Shown: positions 36,994-45,515 of the stretch, in pieces
Layout of the letters: each line of letters begins with the position of its first letter
Position numbering within the stretch: the stretch's first letter is position 1
Assembly: GCA_025800125.1 (NCBI GenBank)
Contig: JAOXSF010000194.1
Location: 1 to 45,515, forward strand
From: Marinobacterium sp.
Lineage (GTDB): Bacteria; Pseudomonadota; Gammaproteobacteria; Pseudomonadales; Balneatricaceae
DNA length: 45,515 nucleotides
Reading direction: 5' to 3'
Notes under the pieces: generated by a model
Database searches by the model: none
What the model was told of the DNA's origin: nothing
What the model saw: the letters and a program-made list of their open reading frames with translations, nothing else
Translations under genes and position numbers: made by a program

Positions 36994-37881
36994 GTGGATC
37001 TCAGACGCCTTCTGGCCAGCTACAAGGACCGTACCGAACAACAACTGAGCCAGCGTATGGCACACAGCAGTATCGACCCGACATTACAACAGGCGATGCA
37101 GTACGGCCTGTTTAATGGTGGAAAACGGGTACGCCCAACGCTGGTCTACCTGGTCAATCAGCTGCTGGACGGTGACCTGCACAACGCTGACGCACCCGCC
37201 TGTGCGCTGGAAGCCATTCACAGCTATTCTCTTATCCATGATGATCTGCCCGCCATGGATGATGATGATCTGCGCCGTGGAAAACCCACCTGTCATATCA
37301 AGTTTGATGAAGCGACAGCCATTCTGGCGGGGGATGCTCTGCTGACGCTGGCCTTCGAACTGATCAGCGATACTCGCGAAGACACTCTGACACCACAATT
37401 GAAACTGCGGATGGTTAACCGTCTGGCCCTTGCCGCTGGCGACAAAGGCATGGTCACCGGTCAGAGCTTTGATGTCCGCCATGAAGGTCAGATGCTGACG
37501 CTGGAGCAACTACAGGCGATGCATCGTCACAAAACCGGTGCCCTGCTGTGCGTTGCCATTGAACTGGGTGCACTCAGTGCAGGCTGTGAGAATGATCAGA
37601 TTCTGCAACCGCTGCGTAACTATGGTGAGGCAATCGGGCTGGCATTCCAGGTACGTGACGATATTCTGGATATAGAAGGCGACACAGCAACCCTGGGCAA
37701 ACCTCAGGGCTCTGATCAGGCCGCCAGCAAACCGACTTACCCGGCCCTGCTGGGTCTGACGGGTGCGCACCAGAAGCTCGAACAACTGCGCCAGGATGCG
37801 CATAATGCCCTGACCGGCTTTGGCAACGAAGCGGAACCACTGCGACAGCTGGCAGACTATATTGCTACCCGCAGCCACTAG
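36994..37881 (+). CDS. ispA: Farnesyl diphosphate synthase
   Basis: Condenses dimethylallyl and isopentenyl diphosphate to geranyl and farnesyl diphosphate. 295 residues. First Asp-rich motif HDDLPAMDDDDLRRGKPTCH and second DDILDIEGD are complete; the two residues before the first motif (SL) fit a C15 product. Start is a GTG with AGAGAG 6-8 bases upstream. Product feeds cyoE, ubiquinone and peptidoglycan lipid synthesis. Followed by dxs after 144 bases; that gap has a repeated word (GCGCTGTCAGCCTGCTG / GCACTGTCAGCTTGTTG at 37944 and 37980). Confidence 0.96.
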   Translation: MDLRRLLASYKDRTEQQLSQRMAHSSIDPTLQQAMQYGLFNGGKRVRPTLVYLVNQLLDGDLHNADAPACALEAIHSYSLIHDDLPAMDDDDLRRGKPTCHIKFDEATAILAGDALLTLAFELISDTREDTLTPQLKLRMVNRLALAAGDKGMVTGQSFDVRHEGQMLTLEQLQAMHRHKTGALLCVAIELGALSAGCENDQILQPLRNYGEAIGLAFQVRDDILDIEGDTATLGKPQGSDQAASKPTYPALLGLTGAHQKLEQLRQDAHNALTGFGNEAEPLRQLADYIATRSH

Positions 37882-38025
37882 TAACACGTGGTTACCCAGC
37901 TACCCGACGATAACATGCCATCTCCACAGGGCGTGGCCTGCTGGCGCTGTCAGCCTGCTGGAGCTTTCCATCTGCGATAGCACTGTCAGCTTGTTGTAAC
38001 ACCACCGGATTACAGACCTGCAAAG

Positions 38026-39813
38026 ATGTTTCAGACCCTGCCCGAACACCGTCCGGCAACCCCCTTGCTGGACCGCATTGATGACCCCGCAGCATTGCGT
38101 CAGTTATCACCCGAACAACTGCCGGAACTGGCAGAGCAACTGCGTGCTTTCCTGCTGTACAGTGTCGGCCAGACCGGCGGCCACTTTGGCGCCGGGCTCG
38201 GGGTAGTTGAACTGACCATCGCCCTGCATTACCTGCTGAACACCCCACAGGACAAACTGATCTGGGACGTTGGCCACCAGAGCTACCCACACAAAATTCT
38301 GACCGGCCGCCGACAGCAGATGCTCAGTATGCGTCAGGCTAAAGGCCTGGCACCCTTTCCCCGTCGCGCAGAAAGCCTCTTTGATGCCTTCGGTACCGGC
38401 CATTCCAGCACCTCGATCAGCGCCGCACTGGGCATGGCGCTTGCCGCACGGCTACAGGGCCGCCAACAGAAAACCGTTGCCATTATCGGCGACGGCGCGA
38501 TGACCGCGGGCATGGCCTTTGAAGCACTGAACCACGCCACACATACGGGTGGTGACCTGCTGGTAATCCTGAATGATAACGAGATGTCGATCTCGGAAAA
38601 CGAAGGCGGCCTGGCCAGTTATCTGCGTAATAACCTGAAAAACCGCAGTGCCGGTGAACAGACCGCAGCCCTGTTCGGCACCCTTGATTTTGACCATATA
38701 GGCCCGGTAGACGGTAACGATCTGGAGCAGTTACTGCCTGCATTGCAGCGAGCTCTGGCTAATAACCGGCCACAGTTTCTGCATATAGTTACCCGTAAAG
38801 GCTGCGGTTTTGCCCCCGCAGAAGCAGACCCGATTGGCTACCACGCCATCACCAAAATGGAACCAGGCGGCAAACCGGTGGTAAAGAAAAAACCCACCTT
38901 TGCCAATATTTTTGGCCAGTGGATATGTACTGCGGCCCACGAAGATCAGCGCTTGGTCGCTATTACGCCCGCCATGCGCGAAGGCTCTGATCTGGTCGCA
39001 TTTTCGAAACAGTTTCCTGAACGTTACTTCGACGTTGCCATTGCCGAGCAGCACGCGGTAACTCTGGCCGCGGGTTTTGCCTGTGAAGGGATGAAACCGG
39101 TGGTGGCGATCTATTCCACTTTCCTGCAACGGGGCTATGATCAGCTGATCCACGATATTGCTATTCAGGAACTGGACGTCATGTTCGCCATCGACCGTGC
39201 CGGGCTGGTCGGTGAAGATGGCGCTACCCATGCGGGGCTGTTTGACCTTGCCTTTCTGCGCTGCCTGCCCGGTCTGGTTATCATGACGCCCGCTGACGAG
39301 CAGGAACTACGCCATATGCTGCATACCGGCCAGCATCACCAGGGCACGGTTGCAATCCGCTATCCACGGGGCAGCGGCAACGCAGCCATCACCAATGCTA
39401 CCTTGCAGCAACTGGAAATAGGTAAAAGTCGCCTGATACGCAATGGCCAGCGTATCGCCATTCTCAATTTCGGCCCGCTGCTACCCGAAGCAGAAACAGC
39501 CGCAACACAGCTGAATGCCACACTGGTCGATATGCGTTTTGTTAAGCCCCTGGACACGACACGCATTGATGAGCTGGCCCACAGTCACAGCCTGCTGGTA
39601 ACGCTGGAAGATCACGCCATACAGGGCGGTGCGGGCTCAGCTGTCAGTGAATACCTGCATCAGCAACAGCTGGACTGCCAACTGTTAACACTGGGCATTC
39701 CAGATCAGTGGATAGAGCATGCCGGACGTAACCGCCAGCTGAGTGAGTGCGGGCTAAAGGCAAAACAACTGATCAGGCTGTTAACTGCCAAAGCCAACAA
39801 TACTTCTCGGTAA
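38026..39813 (+). CDS. dxs: 1-deoxy-D-xylulose-5-phosphate synthase, short-linker form
   Basis: First enzyme of the MEP isoprenoid pathway: pyruvate plus glyceraldehyde 3-phosphate to DXP. 595 residues, against 620 in E. coli. ThDP motif GDGAMTAGMAFEALNHA; active-site His52 (GGHFGAGLG), Glu in AIAEQHAV, Arg in FLQRGYDQ, Asp and His in GEDGATHAG, Arg in IRYPRG are present. Between NDNEMSISEN (from 183) and IGPVDG (about 225-230) it has about 32 residues where E. coli has about 62. The next residue of the conserved GPVDGHD is Asn231 instead of His. The ribosome site is weak. Last gene of the set before the giant adhesin. Confidence 0.96.
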   Translation: MFQTLPEHRPATPLLDRIDDPAALRQLSPEQLPELAEQLRAFLLYSVGQTGGHFGAGLGVVELTIALHYLLNTPQDKLIWDVGHQSYPHKILTGRRQQMLSMRQAKGLAPFPRRAESLFDAFGTGHSSTSISAALGMALAARLQGRQQKTVAIIGDGAMTAGMAFEALNHATHTGGDLLVILNDNEMSISENEGGLASYLRNNLKNRSAGEQTAALFGTLDFDHIGPVDGNDLEQLLPALQRALANNRPQFLHIVTRKGCGFAPAEADPIGYHAITKMEPGGKPVVKKKPTFANIFGQWICTAAHEDQRLVAITPAMREGSDLVAFSKQFPERYFDVAIAEQHAVTLAAGFACEGMKPVVAIYSTFLQRGYDQLIHDIAIQELDVMFAIDRAGLVGEDGATHAGLFDLAFLRCLPGLVIMTPADEQELRHMLHTGQHHQGTVAIRYPRGSGNAAITNATLQQLEIGKSRLIRNGQRIAILNFGPLLPEAETAATQLNATLVDMRFVKPLDTTRIDELAHSHSLLVTLEDHAIQGGAGSAVSEYLHQQQLDCQLLTLGIPDQWIEHAGRNRQLSECGLKAKQLIRLLTAKANNTSR

Positions 39814-39826
39814 ATTTCGGTAAAAT

Positions 39827-39869
39827 TACAAATATATTCTGACCAAAAAAAGGTCAGAATATATTTGTA
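39827..39869. terminator. Large perfect hairpin after dxs
   Basis: An 18-bp perfect inverted repeat (TACAAATATATTCTGACC / GGTCAGAATATATTTGTA) with an A7 loop, starting 14 bases after the dxs stop. A second copy of the right-arm end, TATTTGTAAT (39880-39889), could pair with ATTACAAATA (39825-39834) instead, so alternative folds exist. There is no classical T-run; it probably ends or stabilises the dxs transcript. Confidence 0.6.
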
Positions 39870-40171
39870 TTAACTGATTATTTGTAATACACGCATGCAA
39901 CACCCTCACAACTCCCCGCATAAATTAACCACTATCAATAGCGACAGCATATTTAGTTATCGACCAATCACTCAACAAAAACACCGCAAGACAGTAGAAA
40001 TCGACGAGTAATATCAGGTTAAGATCAGAGTAAGATAAGCTGTAATTTCATGTAATAGACATAAAATTACGAACGTTATAAGGTGTGGCCGCTCTATTTT
40101 CTGTCCGCATAAGACTGCACTTTCTGACCGTTTAAACACTGCCGCGCTATTGATATTACAGGTAATAAGTT
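39870..40171 (+). promoter_or_regulatory. 302-base non-coding leader of the giant adhesin gene
   Basis: AT-rich, especially 39930-40090, with several ATAA/TTAT words. It should carry the promoter of the giant gene. A ribosome site AGGTAA lies 8 bases before the ATG at 40172. I find no open frame and no recognisable operator. Confidence 0.4.
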
Positions 40172-43100
40172 ATGCCACTTCCAGACAGCTCACAATACAA
40201 ACCAAATAGCCATACCATAAAAAAGCTGATTGTTATTGATCGCAGTCTGGCAGACGCAGATCAGATAGCTGCACAGCGAACGCCAGATAGTACTGTACTC
40301 TGGCTGAACAACACTCAAGACGGCCTGCAACAGATTACCGATACGCTAGCCCATTATAGCGGTATCGAAAGCCTGCATATTTTCTCCCATGGTAGCCCTG
40401 CAACCTTGCAACTGGGCAGCAGCTCGCTGACGGAAGAAAGCATAACCCGACAATACCAGGCCCAGCTAAACCAGTGGCAGCAGGCTCTCACCCCGGAAGC
40501 TGATATTCTGCTGTATGGCTGTAATGTTGCAGAGGGGGAGCAAGGTCAAGCGTTTGTTGAAGCACTCAGCCAAGTGACAGGGGCAGATATTGCCGCGTCT
40601 GATGATCTTACTGGCCATAGCAAGTATGGTGGTAACTGGGAGCTTGAGTATCAGACAGGCAAGATCGAAAACACTCTGACAGCGGTAACAGCACTTCAGC
40701 GTGACTATAACCACCAACTTCCTATTTCTGCTACAGAGATAACAGGGCTTGACGGTACAAAACTGGAAACCAATGACGGCTCTACTTATGCATCAGGGGA
40801 TGGTAGTTATCTTAACATTTCCGGTTCCGCAGCTCTGAAAGCAAATGCAAACGGTGCTATCTATGCTGAAACATCAGAAGCTGAAGGGTACTTTGATATA
40901 ATAGCAGACCAAAGCGATGTAACGACCTTTGATCTTGATGATATAAACATAACATTTTCTGATAGTGGCGATGCTTTAGTTCACTTTATTAGTATAAAAA
41001 AGCTTGATGTAACAGGATCACCAATTAGCGGAACAGAAGTACTACGTGGTAACACACTCAAACTAGGTTCATTCGGCATAAGCAACCCATTATCAATATT
41101 TAGTGTTTTAGAAAACAGTCCACACATATCAAAATCAAACTTAAATAGCTTTAAAGATATTTATGGAGTTCGTCTCAGATTCATAGGAGAGAATGTAAAC
41201 TTTGGAGACCTGGAAATTCAGAGCCTCACACTGAATAATCGGAAAGCACCCAATAACGACCCAGTAATCACACTACCGTCAGCCCCGACTGTCTTAGAAG
41301 ACGCCAGCGATATCGCCATTGCCGATGATATTCAGATCACCGATGACAACGCGAGTGATATACAGGCCATCACTCTGACTATGACCGGCGGTACGGCAAA
41401 TGTTGTCACGACAACCGGGCTGACTGAGCTCAGCGGTAATAACAGTGCCTTAATATCGTTTAAAGGTTCGCTTACCGATGTTAACAACGCACTGGATTCC
41501 CTGACTTTCACCCCCGACTATGAAGTAAGTGGCACTGATGCCGGTTCCGTCAGAATTCAAACTGATGATGGTAACGGTGGTAACGATGATAAAACCGTTA
41601 CATTTGATATTACTGCGGTTAACGATCGCCCTTCCCTTTCAATATGGCTTCGACACCCAACCTATACGGAAGGCGGCCGCCCTGTACAGATATTCAACCA
41701 TGCCGACGCATCAACCTGGGAGGATGACCAGACATTCAAAGAATTAAAGCTGACAATTACCAACGTCAGTGATGGCAACCTTGAAAAGCTGCATCTGATT
41801 GACACTAACCCCGGTAGCCCTTCAATCGCTCTGGTAGATGAAGAGACAGGTAATATTAACGACGATGGCTCAATTTATTATTCAGTTGCAGTAACGAATA
41901 ACGTAGCAACCGTACGTATCATGCTGGATGCGAGCAGAACTACTGTAAACGACTTTGAAAACATTATTAATACCCTGATGTACATTAATAATTCTGAGAA
42001 CCCGACACCGGGTGAACGTATTATTACGATAGCTGAAATTATTGATAGCGGTGGTGATGCTAACGGCGGTGAAGATACAACACCCATTGGTTCAAGCTCA
42101 ACAGTCACCGTCGTAGCAGTAAATGTTCTTCCGACTGCCAGTGATAAAACCCTTGCCCTGCCAAAAAACAGTGCAACAGCCATTACCTATGATGATATCG
42201 GCTTTAACGATGTCGATGGCGATGCGCTGCACCATATTACCCTGACAAGCGCTCCGGGGCAGGGCACTCTGTGGGTTGACACTGATGACGATGGTACGGT
42301 CAATGGTGCAGAGCAAGCATTAACCGACAACGCGACGGTTATGGCTGCCGATATTGACAATAACAAACTCAAATTCCGGCCCGCCACAGACGCTCTCGGT
42401 GCAGCCTATGCTCAGGTGAGCTTTACTGTCAATGATGGTACAGCTGACGCATCCAGCGCGAACACCTGGACACTGGATGTGGTTTCTGCCCCGGAGCTTG
42501 ATCTCAATGGCGCTGCATCAGGCCATCAGATGAGCGACCTTACCTATACCGAGCAGTACCCAAGTACTGACCCGATCAGCATTACTGCTGACGATGCCAG
42601 CATCATTGATGATGATGCCAATCTCAGTGGTATGGCCATCAAAATTATTGATGGCGTACAACCCGGTGATGATCTTTCTATAAGCCGTAGCGTCCGCGGA
42701 GATGAATACTTTTCTGGCGGCAGGATGACACTCGGTGATATAGAAATAACAATTAACGACCCAACGACCGAGATGACGTTGTCTGGCACAGCCAGCAAAG
42801 CCGACTACATCGCCATATTGAAAGGTGTGCAATTCAACACGGATGACTCTGCCGTGGGGGGCGATGCGCGCATTATTGAAGTCACCGCTACAGACGAAAA
42901 CGGTAATACAGGGCCCGCCTCTACAGCGACCATTACCGTTAACGGGGTTAATAGCAGCAATGGCATCAGCTCATCCGTACTCAATGACGGGTTTACCGAA
43001 TTCACGGTAACGGAAGACAGTACCTCGGAAGGCGCAGTAACCCGGGGCTCTACGTATATGTATGTCGTTGACAATGATGGAGAATACGAAGATGAACTCA

Positions 43101-45515
43101 CCCTGTCTGCAACCCTGTCAGATGCAGCAGCAGGTACATTATCCAGTACCGGGATATCTGAACAGGCCCAGCAAGCGCTCCAGACACTGCTTGGCAGTGG
43201 CAACTATGTCTCTAGTAGCGACTATATCAGCGCCATTGTAACGCCTCAGGCCGAAGGCATTCTGGGCAGTTTCAACAGCCAGACAGGTATCTGGTCTTAT
43301 ACAGGCTCACCTTTGATGGCCAAGGTCGCCCTGGCACGACTGGTGTTCACGCCTGCGGAAAATTACGATCAGGACGTAACACTCACATTTCAGGCAACAG
43401 ACGGCGGCGAAGACGGCATACAACCCAGCGCCGAACGATCACTTACGATTCATATAACCCCCGTTAACGATGCACCTGAACTGGATGCCACCGGTGCGAC
43501 TCCAGGTTTTACAGCAAACGGACAAGCCATCAACCTGTTCAGCAATACCGACATTGATACCATCGAAGCTGGCCAGAACCTGACACAGTTAACACTGACA
43601 GTTACTCAGGTCAGTGATGATGAATATCTGGTGATTGATGGCCACTCTCTGGGTATAAGTAACACAGCGACAGGGGTTGCGCTGGGCGATTATAGTGCTG
43701 ACGTTAACCTCAGCAGCACGACAGCCACCATTACCCTGGATCTCTCTTCCGGTGCCAACGGTATCGCAGATATCCAGACACTGATTGATGGCCTGCAATA
43801 CCGTAATGACACCTCAACCGTAACCGAGGGCAATCGGGTCATCACGCTTACCTCATTGAAAGATGATGGCGGTACAGCCAACAGTGGCAGCGATACGGTC
43901 AGTGGCCTGACGATTGCCGCTACCGTTGCCGTCAGCAATAACAATGCACCCACTGGCGCAGATAAAACCCTGAGTCTCAGCGAAGATGGTCGCTATACCC
44001 TGAAAACCTCTGATTTTGGCTTCTCTGATACCGACGCCAGCGACACACTGCACCAGGTTCGTATTGACTCTCTGCCCACCAGAGGCGGACTGCTGCTCAA
44101 TGGAGCCACTGTTAAGGCCGGTACCGCTGTCCTCTACGCTCAACTGGAAGCTGGACTGCTGTCTTTTGTCCCCTCCGCTGACAGCAACGGCTATTCCAGC
44201 CTGACCTTCAGCGTACATGACGGTCATGAATTCTCTGCCCAGCCCAGCACCCTCCATTTCAGTATCAGCGCACTCAATGACAGCCCGACCGGTACAGTAG
44301 AGATCGCAGGGTCACCCACGCAGGGACAAACGTTAACTGCCAGTCAGACGCTGGCCGATGTCGACGGTATCGGCGAGGTTGCCTACCAGTGGCTGCGTGA
44401 TGGCCAGGTGATTGAAGGCGCTACCACCGACAGCTACACCCTGAACCAGCATGATGTCGGCGCTCAGATCAGCGTGCAGGCCAGCTATACCGATCTGCCA
44501 GGGACACGGGAATCTGTAGTGTCAGCCACAACATCCACTGTAGAAAACAGTAACGACGCACCTGAAGGCACCATACAGATCGAAGGCACGCCTGAACAGG
44601 GTCAGACTCTGACCCTCACCAGTACACTGACCGATGCCGATGGCATCGGCACACTCAGTTATCAGTGGCTGCGGGATGGCATACCCGTTGACGGTGCAAC
44701 AGCCGACCGTTATACCCTGACTCAGAGTGATGTCGGCACACAACTGAGTGTGCAGGTTAACTATACCGATCTGTTCGGCAGCCCGGAGTCTGTTATCTCT
44801 GCAATTACCAACCAGATTGCCAATATCAATGATCGCCCAACCGGAGCCATTACGATTAATGGTGTCCCGACCGAGGGCCAGACTCTCTCTGTCAGGCACT
44901 CGCTGGCAGATCCTGATGGCATGGGTGACGTACACTACCAGTGGCTACGTGATGGACGGGCGATTGAAGGTGCTACCACCGATAACTACACCCTGACCCA
45001 GGTGGATGTTGGCTCCCGGATCAGTGTACAGGCCAGCTATACCGACCTGTCAGGTAGCGCTGAGTCACTGTCTGTAGCATTGACACAGGCCGTTAACAAC
45101 CTCAACAATCAGCCAGCCGGGCATGTCTCACTGCACGGTACAGCGACGCAAGGTCAGGTGCTCACCGTTCACAACACCCTGACCGATGCCGACGGCATGG
45201 GCCCGATTCATTACCAGTGGCTGCGTGATGGCCAGGTGATTGAAGGTGCTACCACCAACAGCTACACCCTGACTCAGCATGATGTCGGCGCTCAGATCAG
45301 CGTGCAGGCTCGCTATACTGACCAGCAGGGTACACAGGAAACAGTTACCGCCACCGCCACCGGTTCGGTTACCGACATCAACGACACCCCGCAGGGGGGG
45401 CTGCAAATCAGCGGCACCACCGAACAGGGTCAGCAGCTGACCGTCACCCACACCCTGACCGATGCCGATGGCATGGGCCCGATTCATTACCAGTGGCTGC
45501 GTGATGGCCAGGTGA
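40172..45515 (+). CDS. Giant multi-domain adhesin, 5' part (runs off the window)
   Basis: 1781 codons without a stop, continuing past the window. Domain order: DUF4347 (about residues 17-180) with HIFSHGSP (His73) and DILLYGCNVAEG (Cys117); a jelly-roll-like unknown domain (about 190-355) in AT-rich DNA; several cadherin/VCBS-like modules linked by AVNDRP/PVNDAP/SNNNAP motifs (about 360-1365); and 92-residue Ig-like modules with YQWLRDGxxIEGATT (from about 1368). It is Asp/Gly/Thr-rich and nearly Cys-free. There is no N-terminal signal peptide, so a C-terminal type I secretion signal outside the window is expected. Such proteins act in surface attachment and biofilm. The N-terminal DUF4347 domain is typical of this class. 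Confidence 0.92.
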   Translation, partial: MPLPDSSQYKPNSHTIKKLIVIDRSLADADQIAAQRTPDSTVLWLNNTQDGLQQITDTLAHYSGIESLHIFSHGSPATLQLGSSSLTEESITRQYQAQLNQWQQALTPEADILLYGCNVAEGEQGQAFVEALSQVTGADIAASDDLTGHSKYGGNWELEYQTGKIENTLTAVTALQRDYNHQLPISATEITGLDGTKLETNDGSTYASGDGSYLNISGSAALKANANGAIYAETSEAEGYFDIIADQSDVTTFDLDDINITFSDSGDALVHFISIKKLDVTGSPISGTEVLRGNTLKLGSFGISNPLSIFSVLENSPHISKSNLNSFKDIYGVRLRFIGENVNFGDLEIQSLTLNNRKAPNNDPVITLPSAPTVLEDASDIAIADDIQITDDNASDIQAITLTMTGGTANVVTTTGLTELSGNNSALISFKGSLTDVNNALDSLTFTPDYEVSGTDAGSVRIQTDDGNGGNDDKTVTFDITAVNDRPSLSIWLRHPTYTEGGRPVQIFNHADASTWEDDQTFKELKLTITNVSDGNLEKLHLIDTNPGSPSIALVDEETGNINDDGSIYYSVAVTNNVATVRIMLDASRTTVNDFENIINTLMYINNSENPTPGERIITIAEIIDSGGDANGGEDTTPIGSSSTVTVVAVNVLPTASDKTLALPKNSATAITYDDIGFNDVDGDALHHITLTSAPGQGTLWVDTDDDGTVNGAEQALTDNATVMAADIDNNKLKFRPATDALGAAYAQVSFTVNDGTADASSANTWTLDVVSAPELDLNGAASGHQMSDLTYTEQYPSTDPISITADDASIIDDDANLSGMAIKIIDGVQPGDDLSISRSVRGDEYFSGGRMTLGDIEITINDPTTEMTLSGTASKADYIAILKGVQFNTDDSAVGGDARIIEVTATDENGNTGPASTATITVNGVNSSNGISSSVLNDGFTEFTVTEDSTSEGAVTRGSTYMYVVDNDGEYEDELTLSATLSDAAAGTLSSTGISEQAQQALQTLLGSGNYVSSSDYISAIVTPQAEGILGSFNSQTGIWSYTGSPLMAKVALARLVFTPAENYDQDVTLTFQATDGGEDGIQPSAERSLTIHITPVNDAPELDATGATPGFTANGQAINLFSNTDIDTIEAGQNLTQLTLTVTQVSDDEYLVIDGHSLGISNTATGVALGDYSADVNLSSTTATITLDLSSGANGIADIQTLIDGLQYRNDTSTVTEGNRVITLTSLKDDGGTANSGSDTVSGLTIAATVAVSNNNAPTGADKTLSLSEDGRYTLKTSDFGFSDTDASDTLHQVRIDSLPTRGGLLLNGATVKAGTAVLYAQLEAGLLSFVPSADSNGYSSLTFSVHDGHEFSAQPSTLHFSISALNDSPTGTVEIAGSPTQGQTLTASQTLADVDGIGEVAYQWLRDGQVIEGATTDSYTLNQHDVGAQISVQASYTDLPGTRESVVSATTSTVENSNDAPEGTIQIEGTPEQGQTLTLTSTLTDADGIGTLSYQWLRDGIPVDGATADRYTLTQSDVGTQLSVQVNYTDLFGSPESVISAITNQIANINDRPTGAITINGVPTEGQTLSVRHSLADPDGMGDVHYQWLRDGRAIEGATTDNYTLTQVDVGSRISVQASYTDLSGSAESLSVALTQAVNNLNNQPAGHVSLHGTATQGQVLTVHNTLTDADGMGPIHYQWLRDGQVIEGATTNSYTLTQHDVGAQISVQARYTDQQGTQETVTATATGSVTDINDTPQGGLQISGTTEQGQQLTVTHTLTDADGMGPIHYQWLRDGQV
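44273..45515 (+). repeat. Tandem 276 bp repeats coding for Ig-like modules
   Basis: The Asp-(x)-Asp-Gly-(Ile/Met)-Gly box recurs at 44357, 44633, 44909, 45185 and 45461, exactly 276 bases (92 residues) apart. 44384-44491 and 45212-45319 differ at only about 7 of 108 bases, and 45185-45239 and 45461-45515 at one of 55. Identity between non-adjacent units points to recombination or gene conversion. The array continues beyond the window. Confidence 0.95.

Noticed and set aside
39827-39869. Transposon end
   Set aside because: No transposase, target duplication or second copy is seen; a 3' hairpin of dxs is the simpler reading.

Overview
The window reads as a chromosomal segment of a marine gammaproteobacterium, probably of the Oceanospirillales or close to Pseudomonas. 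The grounds are the gene orders pomB-pomA/xseB-ispA-dxs (Vibrio/Oceanospirillales-like), ilvI-ilvH...ilvC...pssA-msrP-msrQ (Pseudomonas-like order, here with inserted genes), rluD divergent from bamD, and a Pseudomonas-like coxB-ctaD-ctaG-coxC-SURF1-ctaA-cyoE cluster. The sodium-type stator and the giant adhesin also fit a marine host. I see no rRNA, tRNA, IS element, prophage or CRISPR array.

Layout. 1-9.3 kb: an aa3-type cytochrome c oxidase operon on the minus strand (structural subunits, Cu and heme a assembly factors), with a DUF2909 gene on the opposite strand in the middle, a DUF2970 gene upstream and a Yip1 membrane protein downstream. 9.3-12.1 kb: msrQ, msrP (periplasmic methionine sulfoxide repair) and pssA (phosphatidylserine synthesis). 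12.1-14.5 kb: a PAS-GGDEF-EAL protein with a degenerate cyclase site. 14.8-21.7 kb: branched-chain amino acid synthesis, with ilvC and its divergent regulator ilvY separated from ilvH-ilvI by a thioesterase, a mandelate-racemase homologue and an unknown protein. 22.4-26.9 kb: an unknown small protein, rlmJ, a chemoreceptor and a response regulator with a PilZ-like tail. 27.4-33.4 kb: clpB with a sigma-32 promoter, a globin-coupled diguanylate cyclase, pgeF and rluD. 33.5-39.8 kb: bamD, the pomAB stator, xseB, ispA and dxs. 40.2 kb to the end: the first 1781 codons of a giant repeat adhesin with an N-terminal DUF4347 domain, running off the window.

How the parts fit. The cox cluster builds and matures one terminal oxidase. 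ilvI, ilvH and ilvC catalyse the first two steps of valine/isoleucine synthesis. ispA and dxs supply isoprenoid precursors; heme A synthesis uses their product farnesyl diphosphate through cyoE. A sessile/motile theme recurs: one predicted c-di-GMP phosphodiesterase, one predicted O2-sensing c-di-GMP synthase, a PilZ-like response regulator, a chemoreceptor, the flagellar stator and a giant surface adhesin lie within about 33 kb.

The most unusual signals are: (1) a mandelate-racemase homologue that keeps every metal ligand but has substitutions at Lys166, Asp270, His297 and Glu317 (family numbering); (2) at least six non-coding arrays of unrelated sequence that all share a 15-16 bp period; (3) a His/Cys dyad-like pair in the DUF4347 head of the giant adhesin; (4) a Dxs with a linker about 30 residues shorter than in E. 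coli; (5) a BamD with a repeated C-terminal extension; and (6) divergent SURF1 and DUF2909 start codons that share the bases CATG.
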